Assembly (NCBI GenBank): GCA_019448385.1
Contig: JAGTXO010000006.1
Location: 124,001 to 188,000 of the forward strand
Reading direction: 5' to 3'
Length of the DNA stretch: 64,000 nucleotides
Source of the DNA: Diacronema lutheri
Taxonomy: Eukaryota; Haptophyta; Pavlovophyceae; Pavlovales; Pavlovaceae
Below the pieces are notes generated by a model. It was not told the origin of the DNA, searched no databases, and was given only the letters and a program-made list of their open reading frames with translations. Below are positions 43,779 through 52,321 of the stretch, in pieces. The position numbers and the translations under genes are program-made. The first letter of the stretch is position 1. Each line of letters opens with the position of its first letter.

Positions 43779-44477
43779 TCACCTGCGCTTCGTCCGTCGG
43801 GCTGGCACGGTGGGCACCGGCCGCCAAGCGGGACGGTGCTTGCGTTCAAAATCCTCGACCGAGCCCGCCGCCGCGCGACGGCCGCCACCACCGGCACCGG
43901 CGCCAAAGCCGGCCGCATCGACGTACAGCACCTCGGCGGGGCCCGACGGGTCGACCGAGCGTGCGGCGCGCGCTCGCAGCGCGTGCAGGTGCGGCGGGAG
44001 TGGCTCCGCGACGAGTTCAAAGCCGGCGCTCGCGTACAGCCGGCGCGCATCCGCGTTGGCATCCTCGACGTGCAGGAAGAGCTGCCGGCGCGCGCGCAGC
44101 GCGTCGCGTCGCACGGCGGCGACGAGCGCAGCGCCGACGCCCCGCCGGCGCGCGGCCGGGCTGACGCACAGGCCGCTCATGTGCCAAATGTCCGCCTCGA
44201 GCGCCGAGCACTCGCACGCGCCGACGAGCTCGCTCGCGCCGCCCGCCGCCGCGCGCGCGCGCGCGACCCACACGAGCGGCAGCCGCGCACTCAGGCCGTC
44301 GGCGTACACGCGCTCCGCGTGATAGACAGAGTATGCCGCGCTCAGGTGCGGAACGAAGACAGAGCGCATCAGCCGCGCGGCGGGCGCAACGTCCGTCGCC
44401 ATTGCGCGCGTGACGGCAGTGGAGAAGCCGTGGGGTGTGATCGCGCTCGCGCTGGCGGCCAACAGCATGGCCGCCAT
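43779..44477 (-). CDS. GNAT-family N-acetyltransferase
   Basis: 232 residues from the ATG at 44477. The first 35 residues (MAAMLLAASASAITPHGFSTAVTR) look like a transit peptide. The GNAT core is ELVGACECSALEADIWHMSGLCVSPAARRRGVGAALVAAV, with the R-R-x-x-G-V/I-G acetyl-CoA loop, and the following LFLHVEDANADARRLYASAGFELV, the usual NxxAxxLYxxxGF segment. The C-terminal 60 residues are Gly/Ala/Arg-rich. Plastid GNATs acetylate protein N-termini or lysines; that role is a guess from the targeting peptide. Confidence 0.84.
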   Translation of the reverse strand: MAAMLLAASASAITPHGFSTAVTRAMATDVAPAARLMRSVFVPHLSAAYSVYHAERVYADGLSARLPLVWVARARAAAGGASELVGACECSALEADIWHMSGLCVSPAARRRGVGAALVAAVRRDALRARRQLFLHVEDANADARRLYASAGFELVAEPLPPHLHALRARAARSVDPSGPAEVLYVDAAGFGAGAGGGGRRAAAGSVEDFERKHRPAWRPVPTVPARRTKRR

Positions 44478-44682
44478 TCCTTTCCGAGGCTGGATCCTTC
44501 GCCGGAGGGTGGCCACACCGGCGCCGTTGCCGGCGTGGGGAACGGTCGCCGCGATTGCGGAGCGCTGGGCGCCGGACGACTCGAAACGCTGCTCGTTGCT
44601 CGGGCGGCGCCTCGCGTCGGAGCACATGGTCACACTGAACATGCACGTTGCGCTCGACATTGAGCGCGCGCTGCCGTGCGAC

Positions 44683-44814
44683 GCACTCCATCCGAACCAC
44701 CTGCAGGGCGGGCGCGAGTCGCACGTCGAAGATTTGCCCACGCGCGTCGCACTCCATCCGAACCACCTGCAGGGCGGGCGCGAGTCGCACGTCGAAGATT
44801 TGCCCAGGCGGGCG
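44683..44814. repeat. 66-bp tandem duplication
   Basis: GCACTCCATCCGAACCACCT and the following bases recur 66 bp apart (44683 and 44749), almost perfectly, encoding 22 residues per copy if read. It lies upstream of the GNAT gene. Confidence 0.85.
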
Positions 44815-45531
44815 GCTAACGCAACTTCTTCTCGCTCGCCTCGAGGGCGCTTTGGCAGCAGCAACACGAACGAGGGCGCGCACATGCTCGCCGACGCCGA
44901 CTGGCTCATCGACGGGGGCGCAACGACGTGGGCGCCAACGGAGTCACACGCCGGCGGACCATGGCGGGGCGACCTTTTGCGCGTCTGTCTTCGAGCTGGC
45001 GGACACGCAGGTCGAGTGCACCATGGCGGGGCGACCTTTTTCTTTCTTTCTTTTTCGGTGCGCCGGGCTGCGAGCCAGCCGCCGGCGCGCGCGCGCTCTG
45101 CCCCCCAGCCAAAAGTGCGCAGAAGATGAAGACGTGTCTTGTCCGCCACTTCATCGCCCGCACCGCCGCTTGCGCACGCGCCGCTGCGTACCAAGCTGCC
45201 CGGTGCAACCGCCTTTCCTCGCGGCCGCCATCATTTTTATGTCTTTTGCACTCGTGCCCTTTTCTTTATTTGAGCAAACTGCGCGTCCACCAGGACCCCT
45301 GCTGAAGGGTAGGCGCCCAGCAAGACTTGCTGCCCGCCCCATCATGTATCGCGAGATCAAATCTCTGGAAACACCATGGTGGACCGCGGTAACTCCCTTG
45401 TTACCAGCGGTGAAGAACGTCCTGAGAATTGCAAAATACTCGGACGTCTCGGGGCTGTGTGGCTGCGCCTTAACGCTGCGCCCCGCCCGAGCGGAGAGAG
45501 AACAACTCCGTCAGCAAATCCCGCGCCTTGC

Positions 45532-45606
45532 GGGTTATGCTGCACTGCGCTAGGTTCGGAGCGCGCGCGCATCGCGGGTAATGCTGCACTGCGCTAGGTT
45601 CGGAGC
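45532..45606. repeat. Tandem direct repeat, about 43-bp period
   Basis: CTGCACTGCGCTAGGTTCGG with flanks occurs at about 45541 and 45584, with a single-base difference nearby (GGGTTATG versus GGGTAATG). Confidence 0.8.
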
Positions 45607-45791
45607 GCCGGCTTGCGGCCCCGTGGATGCCCCGCGCGTATCAAGTCCGAAAGCGTCGTGAGGACCTAGCGGCGTGCTCCGTTGCTGTGGCGCTCTCGTG
45701 CGCGAAAAGGGTCGAGATGGCCCTCGGCGCAAGCGTCGCCTGCGTGGAGCCACCAATCGCCGCTGCCTGCTCCCGCGCGCCTCGAGACAGC

Positions 45792-45862
45792 TCGCCAATC
45801 AGCTTGACACTCTCACCGCCGTCCGCAAGACGCTGAGATGCGAGTGTCAAGCTGATTGGCGA
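45792..45862. repeat. 21-bp inverted repeat with 29-nt loop
   Basis: Arms 45792-45812 and 45842-45862 are exact reverse complements (core CCAATCAGCTTGACACTC). The loop contains GCCGTCCGCAAGACGCTGAG, which is repeated almost exactly at about 45890-45915, at the start codon of the next gene. So a 5'-end fragment has been copied and partly inverted. Confidence 0.85.
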
Positions 45863-45881
45863 CTGGTTTCTTCATCCTGCC

Positions 45882-45911
45882 ATGCCCGCCGCCGTCCGCC
45901 GCAGACGCTGA
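45882..45911 (+). other. Short upstream open frame before the VPS9/GRAM gene
   Basis: An ATG at 45882 opens nine codons (MPAAVRRRR) and ends in TGA at 45909-45911, one base before the ATG of the main frame at 45913. If included in the transcript it would favour termination-reinitiation. Confidence 0.3.
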
Positions 45912-45912
45912 G

Positions 45913-48097
45913 ATGCGCATCGAGCCGGTGAGCGGCTCGGCTGGGCTCGCGGTGACGGCGTGCGCCGCCGTTCCGGCGGCGTTTGTCCTCGGCACAGCCG
46001 ACGGGCTTCTCGTGCACATGCCCGAGCAGCCCAATGCGCGCATTGGGCTGCCCGCCCAATGCGCATTGGGCTGCTCGGGCAAGTGCGCCGAGCAGCCCAA
46101 TGCGCGCGCACAGCTCTCCACGTTGCATGGCGCGGTCGAGCAGCTGCTGTGCGTGCTCGACGGGCGCGCAGTGCTCGCGCGGTGCGCGCACGCGCTACTC
46201 CTCGTGGCGACGCCATCGTTGGCGACGTGCTGGACGTTGCAGCTCGCCACCGGTGCGGCCGCCCTCGTGTCGGCGCACGAGCCGGAGCGCGTCGGCGGCT
46301 GCGGTGCGGGCGCGTGCGCGCGCTTTTGCGTCGCGGACGGCGCGCGCGTGCAGCTGTACGAGGTGGAGGCGTGCGCGGCGTTGGCGCGCGGCTGCGCGCC
46401 GCCTGTGCCGCTTCAGTCCCTCGAGCTCGTCGAGCCAGCGAGTTGCGTGCTCTGCCTGCGCCGGACCATCGTGCTTGCGCTCAGCGGCGAGTACCTCGCG
46501 GTGGACACGCGCTCGGCGGCCGTGACCACGCTCGCCGCGTACGAGGCGGGTGTGCGGCCGATCGTCGCACGCGGGCTGGGTGGCGACGTGCTGCTGCACG
46601 TGGGCAACGCGGCCGCGCCCGAGGTCGTCGCCGTCCGCGTCGAGCTGTGCGGCGGCAGGGCGAGCGGCGGCGGCGCGGACGACCGCGGAGGAGGCGGCGA
46701 CGGCGAGCGCGACGGCGCGGACGTCGGCCGGGCCGAGCCGCTGCTCGACGGCGAGGCCGAGGCGCGCGCGGCTGACCTGCAAGTGTCGGCGCGGCTTCCC
46801 GTGCCGCGCGACACGCTCGCCCTCGCGCTCTGCTTTCCGTACCTTGTGGCCCTCGCGCGGTCGGACGGAGGCGCGCGCGCGGCAGCTCGCGCGAGCGGCG
46901 GCGACGCGCTGCTCGTCGAGGCGAGGCACGTGCTCGATGCGCGTGACGCGCGCGTCGAGACACTCGCCCTCGAGCCGGCGCCGCTGGCCGATCCGCCACT
47001 CCGGCCGCCAATCCGGCCGCTCGCGCGTCTCTCGCTGCGCGTCGACGTGGCCGCGCCCGCCGGCGGCGTGCGCGTGCGCGCGACGCTGCGCGTCGCGATG
47101 GCGGGCGCGGGCGCGGGCGCGGTGCGCGCGGCGGGCAGCGCGGCAGCCGAGCGTCCCGCATCGTGCTGGGCCGCGCCCGCGTGGCCCGCGTCGCTCTGGC
47201 CGGCCGCGCCTGCCGGCGACGCGCACGCGTGCTCGACGACCGCGCGTGTGCCGCCTCCGCCGCGCGTCGGCAGCGGGCACGCGCCAGGCGAGGCGCTGGC
47301 CGTCTTCGGAGGGCGCGCGCTCGTGTGCGTGCGCGAGGCGCGCGCGGGCGCGCCGCCCAACAGCTCCGTGCGCGCGCACACGCTCGAGCGCGCGCTCGCA
47401 TACCGCGCGCACGCACTGGGCGCGCTCGTGCGCGCGGGCGCCGACGAGCTCGAGCAAGCGTGGCGTCGGTGGCTCAACGCGGGGCTTGGCGGGCGGGCGG
47501 CGAGCGAGGCCATCGGGCGCACCGCCGCGCTGCAGCTCGACGCCGCCGTCGACGCCGCGCATCGGTGCGTGCACCGAACCGAGTGGGGCCCAGAGTGCGT
47601 GCACGTGTGCGAGGCCGCCGTGTGCGCCGCGCTGTCGGCCGTCTGCGACGACGCGTACCGCACGTGCCACGCGCAGCTCGACCTCGCGTACGCGGCGCAC
47701 CTGCACGCGCTGCGCGCCGTGACACCCGAGCAGCTCGGCATCCCCGCCGCGCTCTGCGGCCCCGCCGCGTCTGCGCTCCGCCCGGCCGCCGCGCTGCTGC
47801 GCGAGCTGCCCGCGCAGCTGACGTGGCGCGCGCAGCTCGCAACGGTCGCCGACGCGTGCGAGGAGACATGTGTGCTCGCCGCCGCGCTCGCCGGCAGCGC
47901 CATCGGCGCGGACGAGCTCGTGCCCGCCTTCGCTCTCGTGCTGCTCCTCGCGCGCGTCGGCCAACTGCCAAGTCGGTTACTTCTGCTTGCGGACACGCAG
48001 GCGGACGGCACGCTCGGACGCGAGGGCTATGCGCTCGCGACCGCGCACGCCGCGCTCGAGCTGCTCGCCGCCGCCGCCGCCGCCGCCGCTGCACACG

Positions 48098-48130
<33 letters not shown>

Positions 48131-48777
48131 CGCGCGCGGCCGGCGACGCGGACGCGCGCGCGCGCAACGCCAACGGCGGCGGCGGCGGCGTGCTCGGCCT
48201 CGCGGGCGCCGCGCTGGCCGACCCGCACGGCGCGGGCTGGCGTGCGCTGCGCGCGGCCGGTGGCGCGATCCCCGCGTCCGCCACCGCGTCCGCTACCGCG
48301 CTCGGCTCGGCGGCCGTTACGCTGCTCGGCTACGTGGCAGCGAGCGCCGCACCGCGCCGGCCGCCGCAGCGCCTGACGGGCGCGCGCGTGCTGCTGCGCG
48401 CGTCGTGCGAGGACTTGGCGATGGTGCGCGGTTGGCTGACGCTTTCGACGCAGACGCTCTGCTTCGCCGCGCGGTGCGGCGCCGCGCACGTGGCGGGCGA
48501 CGGCGACGGTGCCGGTGCCGACGTGGACGGCGGCGATGACGACGACGGCAGCTGCGCGCGGCCGTGTGACGCGCGTGAACGGCGTGTGCTCCTCCTCGAC
48601 CTGGTGAGCGTCGAGCGCATCGAGGAGTCCACCTTTGGCGGGCTGCTCGAGTCGGCGCTCACCTTTGTGATGCACGACGAGCGCAGGCATACGATGTGCA
48701 ATTTTCTCGACCGCGAGCGCGTGCGGGCGGCCGTGGACGCGCAGCGGCGCGCGCTCGCGTGCTGGTCGATGGACTGA
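45913..48777 (+). CDS. VPS9-domain Rab5-GEF-like protein with C-terminal GRAM domain
   Basis: 954 residues from the ATG at 45913; the frame is open to 45856 without another ATG. The N-terminal 480 residues are a beta-rich region with CNH-like strands (AAFVLGTADGLLVHM, VEQLLCVLDGRAVLAR, RTIVLALSGEYLAVDT), as in Vps39/Citron-type propellers; this part is tentative. Helices follow, then the VPS9 core: TPEQLGIPAALCG and, near residue 667, GADELVPAFALVLLLARVGQLPSRL with the conserved Asp and Tyr-containing GREGYALATAHAALELL. Residues 836-954 form a GRAM/PH-like domain (GWLTLSTQTLCFAAR, VSVERIEESTFGG, ALTFVMHDERRHTMC). The protein probably activates Rab5-type GTPases on endosomes, with GRAM binding membrane lipid. 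Residues about 36-65 come from palindromic DNA (46020-46107) and are probably a recent insertion. Confidence 0.72.
46020..46107. repeat. Cluster of palindromes inside the VPS9/GRAM gene
   Basis: The motif GAGCAGCCCAATGCGC occurs in both orientations: 20-bp arms at 46020-46039 and 46061-46080, a 26-bp perfect palindrome at 46026-46051, and a third copy at about 46090-46107. The total length keeps the frame. It can form several alternative hairpins. Confidence 0.85.
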
Positions 48778-48854
48778 AAATCTTTACCACGCCGAGTACA
48801 TTCTACATGCTGGGGGGCCACGCACACGCACTCAAGCCCGAAAAAGGGGCCGGC

Positions 48855-48883
48855 GGGGGGGGGGGGGGGGGGGGGGGGGGGGG
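48855..48883. repeat. Poly-G run (29 bases)
   Basis: Uninterrupted G on the plus strand, 78 bp after the VPS9/GRAM stop codon, between that gene and the convergent unknown gene. Confidence 0.95.
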
Positions 48884-48955
48884 TCGGAGTGGACGATACG
48901 CCGCACTGGGCTCTCCCCTCTTTCCCTCCTCCACCAGCTCGGTTCTGCGCGGTGC

Positions 48956-50496
48956 TCAGCATGGCGGTGGCGCGCGTGCGCATGCCGGCATGGGCCCGTC
49001 AGCGTGCGCCTCGCCCTCGCCCTCGCACTCCTCCTCGCACCCCTCGGTCTCGCCATCGTCACCATCCTCTTCGCCATCGCCACCCTCCTCCTCCTCCTCC
49101 TCCTCGCCCTCGCCATCGTCCTCCTCCTCCTCGTCCTCCTCGTCCTCCTCCTCGTCCTCGCCGCCCAACGCGCTCGGCTGGCTCGCCTCGCCCGCGCGCG
49201 CCGTGAGAAGCGCGAGCAGCGCGCGCAACTCCGAGTGCGCATGCGTCGACGGGGCGATGCGCCTCGGTGCAAGCCTGCCGCTTCCGCCCGCGCCGTTGTT
49301 GTTGGCCGAGGGGTCCGCGCTCGAGCCGCTCGCGCGGCCAGTCAGCCGCGCGAACACCTCGCCCGCGCTCTGCAGCAGGTGCCCCGCCGCAGCGGCGGCC
49401 GAGAGCTTGCGAGGATGCCCCGCCTCCGTGTCGCCCAGCCCAAAATCGGACCACATGCACTTGTTTAAAATGAAGAGCACCACCTCGTCCTGCAGCAGGT
49501 AGATCGGGGATTCGCGCCGGCGCGACGCCTGCGCGGGCGCGGGCGCGGGCGCGGCGCGTGCGGCCGCGCGCGCGCACAGTGGGGCGCGGCGCGCCTCGTA
49601 CCGCGCAAGGCGCTCTGCCCTCAGCCGCGCCGCGCCGCGCCGCTCACCATGATGAGCGTGCGCACGACTGCGCGGAACTGCGCGGGGAACTGCGCGTGCA
49701 CGGACGGCTTCCACATGAGCCAGCGCACGCCGTAGCTGATGCGACCGACAAACTCGCGCTGCGGCCGCCATGGCCGGCCCCACATGCCGTGCCGCCCGAA
49801 CGGCCGGTTGGAGAGATGCGCGAGCCCGGGCAGCACCTGGAAGGCCGCGTCCTCGTGGGTCACGTCCCCGTGCCGGTCGTCGTACACGAGGCCCTCGTCG
49901 CCGGGCGTGGCCGAGTGGACGTACAGCCCGGCGCTCTGCCCGTTCTCCAGGCGGAGCGGGCTGTCCAGACGCAGCTCGACGAGCTCGAGCGGCGAGGCGG
50001 GCACGGTCTGGCTGAAGAGGCAGCGCCACGCGCTTCGGTCCTCGTGCTTGCGCATAAAGGTGTCGTCGGTCGTCCACACGGTCATCGGGCCGAGCGCGCC
50101 GCGCACCCACACGGACGAGATCTCGAGGTAGTCGAGCGGTAGCTTGGATTGGCAGCGCACGTCGAACATCATCCCTGCGCGCGCGATATGTCACGGCGCG
50201 CATGCACGGTATGCGCGCGGCTCGGTGGCAGGTGGCTCCGTGCCGGCCGGCGCCACGCGCGCATGCAATGCGCGCGCGCGTGCGCGCGGCGCGCGGCGCG
50301 CACCGCAGAACGTGTGGTCCTCGTGGTCGCGCGTGTCGGCGGTGCACGACTCGTGCACCAGATCCTTGGCCGAACGCTCGAGCGCAAAGACGGCGGGCGT
50401 CTCCGTCGGCTTGCCCCACCACGGCAGGCCATCGTCGCGCCAGGCGCCACGCGAGCTGCCAGCCGTCGAACGGAGGCGCACTCGGGACCCCTCCAT
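48956..50496 (-). CDS. Unknown conserved-looking protein with beta-sandwich-like domain and acidic tail
   Basis: Three exons, 50496-50304, 49648-50174 and 49528-48956; introns of 129 nt (phase 1, G|GTGCGC ... GCGCAG|GG) and 119 nt (phase 0, ATG|GTGAGC ... CGCAG|GCG). Both junctions restore sensible sequence (HTFCGMMFDVRCQSKLPLDY; VVRTLIM then ASRRRESPIYLLQDEVVLF). 430 residues. The centre, GMMFDVRCQSKLPLDYLEIS to SAGLYVHSATPGDEGLVYDD, resembles in rhythm the 'G-x-M-F-D-V' beta-sandwich modules seen in diatom proteins; function unknown. Then comes THEDAAFQVLPGLAHLSNRPFG and a hydrophobic-aromatic segment. The last 90 residues are an Asp/Glu-rich tail encoded by GA-rich codons (49020-49165). 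No signal peptide. I do not recognise a characterised family. Confidence 0.62.
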
Positions 50497-50595
50497 CCCA
50501 CGGCCGACCCCCCGAAGCTATCGCGGATCTTCCAAAATGAACCAAAGAAATCGGAAGTCCTTCGCTCCACTAAAATCTTCCCGCCCTGCAGGGGC

Positions 50596-52177
50596 CTACC
50601 GTCCCTTGTGCGTGGGCGCGCGGCGCAGCGGCAAGCGCTCAAGGCCGAGCGAATGCCGGCAGAGGTTGAGCGTGTTGCGCATGAGCATTACGATCGTCAT
50701 CGGACCGACGCCGCCCGGCACCGGCGTGATCCAGCCTGCGGGCGTGCACGCGCACGTGCGGGGCGACGAGGCAGCGGGCGCGGTGCATCGGCGCGTGGCG
50801 GGTTGGCGTCGTCCGGGACGCGCGGCCAAGCGCGCGGCGCAGCCGCCACCGCGCGGCGGCGCGGCGGCGCTCCTGCGTGCGCGGCGCGTACCAGCAACGC
50901 GTGCGGCGCTCTCATAGTGTACATCGCCAACGAGGCGGTAACCGCGCTTGGCGGTTGGGTCGGGCTTCGAGTTGATGCCCACGTCGATCACCACGCATCC
51001 CGGCTTGAGCCATTCGCCGCGCACAAACTCCGCCTTGCCGAGCGCCGCGATGACGACGTCCGCGCGCGCGATGTGCTCTTGGATGTTTCTCGTGCGCGAG
51101 TGGCAGACAGTCACTGTCGCGTCCATTGACTGAAGGAGCAGCGCAACGGGCATCCCAACGATGTTTGAGCGGCCGAGCACCACCGCCTCCTTGCCGCGCA
51201 CGTCGATGCCTGAGCGCTGCAGCAGCTCGACGCAGCCGGCGGGCGTGCACGGGACGGCGAGCGGTGGCTTCCCTCCGCGCAGCGCAAGGTTGCCAATGTT
51301 GTCGGTGGAGAAGCCGTCCACGTCCTTGTCCACGCGCACGGCTGAGACGATCTGCAAGCGGTCAGACCGTCGCATAGGGGAGAGGGAGGGTAGGTGGGGG
51401 GGGGGGGGGGGGGGGGGGGGGGAGGGGGGGGGGGGGGGGGAGGAGTTGAGCCGTGCAACGGGCGGGGCGGGCGGGGACGCGGGGGCGAGCGGGCGGGCGA
51501 CGGGCGGGGCCCGAGGCGTGGCCACGGGCTGTTGGGCCGCGCGCTGCCGTGCGCAACGCGAAGTGGCAAGCGAGCACACGCGCACGCCGCCCGCGCACGA
51601 GTTGGCAAAGGCAGGGCGGAGCGCGCGCCTTGTGCTCGTCAATGTGCGCGGGGAGGGGCAGCTGTACAAGGATGGCGTGCACGCGCGGGTCCTCGTTGAG
51701 CGCGTGGACGCAGTCGAGCACTTCTTGCTGCGAGGCGTTCTCGTCGAACGCGCAGTCGACCGAGAGGAAGCCGACACTCTCCGCCATCGCCTTCTTCGCG
51801 CGCACGTAGGTCGCGGAGTCCGTGCGGTTGCCGACGAGGACGACGGCCAGTCCGGGCGTTACGCCGTGCTCGCGCTTCAGCTTGTCGGTCTGCACGCGGA
51901 TCTCATCGCGAATCTCCTCGGACACCTTCTTGCCCGATATGATGATCGCCTCGCCGCCGCCGCTGCCGCCCTCACCGCCGCCGCCGCCGCCGCCGCCCTC
52001 GCCAGCGCCGCGCGACGCCGCCTCGCACATTGCGATCGCAGCATAGCTCCCGGCCGCGGCGCCCGGCGCGACGCGCGGCCAGACAAAGGCGCTTGGCGAG
52101 TACTGCGAGCCGACGAGGGCGCCGACAGCCACACCCGACACGCCGAGCGCCGCAGCCGCGCGCCAGGCGATGCGCAT
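50596..52177 (-). CDS. MTHFD2: Bifunctional methylenetetrahydrofolate dehydrogenase/cyclohydrolase (FolD/MTHFD2-like)
   Basis: Exons 52177-51629, 51351-50892 and 50735-50596; 382 residues. The N-terminus (MRIAWRAAAALGVSGVAVGA) is a mitochondrial-type or anchor sequence, followed by a Gly run. Catalytic landmarks: ATYVRAKKAMAESVG with the Tyr and Lys of the active site, VQLPLPAHIDE, VDKDVDGFSTDNIG, the NAD(P) loop VVLGRSNIVGMP, HSRTRNI, GCVVIDVGIN and WITPVPGGVGPMT. The enzyme interconverts methylene-, methenyl- and formyl-tetrahydrofolate. Intron 2 (50736-50891) is GT-AG, phase 1. Intron 1 (51352-51628, 277 nt, phase 0) joins DEHK to IVSAVRVDKDVDG exactly as the family needs, but its donor reads AAG|GCGCGC, so it is a GC-AG intron. 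It contains the poly-G/poly-C tract. Head-to-head with SND1. Confidence 0.92.
51396..51440. repeat. Interrupted poly-G tract inside a FolD intron
   Basis: 25 or more G, two-base interruption at 51423 (A), then 17 G on the plus strand; the pre-mRNA carries poly-C just upstream of the 3' splice site of intron 1, where a pyrimidine tract is expected. Confidence 0.9.
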
Positions 52178-52321
52178 CGTGCGCCGGGACGACGCCACGG
52201 AGGGACGGGGGGCGCGGGGCCTAGCGTGTTTGCGCGCAAATTCGGAATTTTGGAGGTGGCGGACTTCGAGCCACGTGCAATTTCGCCACCGCGCTCCGCT
52301 CTCGCCACTCCGCCACCGACG
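52178..52321. promoter_or_regulatory. 144-bp divergent intergenic region (FolD / SND1)
   Basis: The two start codons face away from each other across 144 bp. A somewhat AT-rich island (GCGCAAATTCGGAATTTTGG, near 52235) lies in the middle. Confidence 0.5.

Larger units (their letters stand above)
44478..45881. other. 1.4-kb intergenic region rich in short duplications
   Basis: No convincing gene. It holds several distinct direct and inverted repeats listed separately, a 20-bp direct repeat of CCATGGCGGGGCGACCTTTT at about 44958 and 45023, and a locally AT-richer part (45215-45450) with a 69-codon open frame starting at 45345 (MYREIKSLETPWWTAVTPLL) that I cannot assign. It separates the divergent GNAT and VPS9/GRAM genes. 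Confidence 0.4.
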
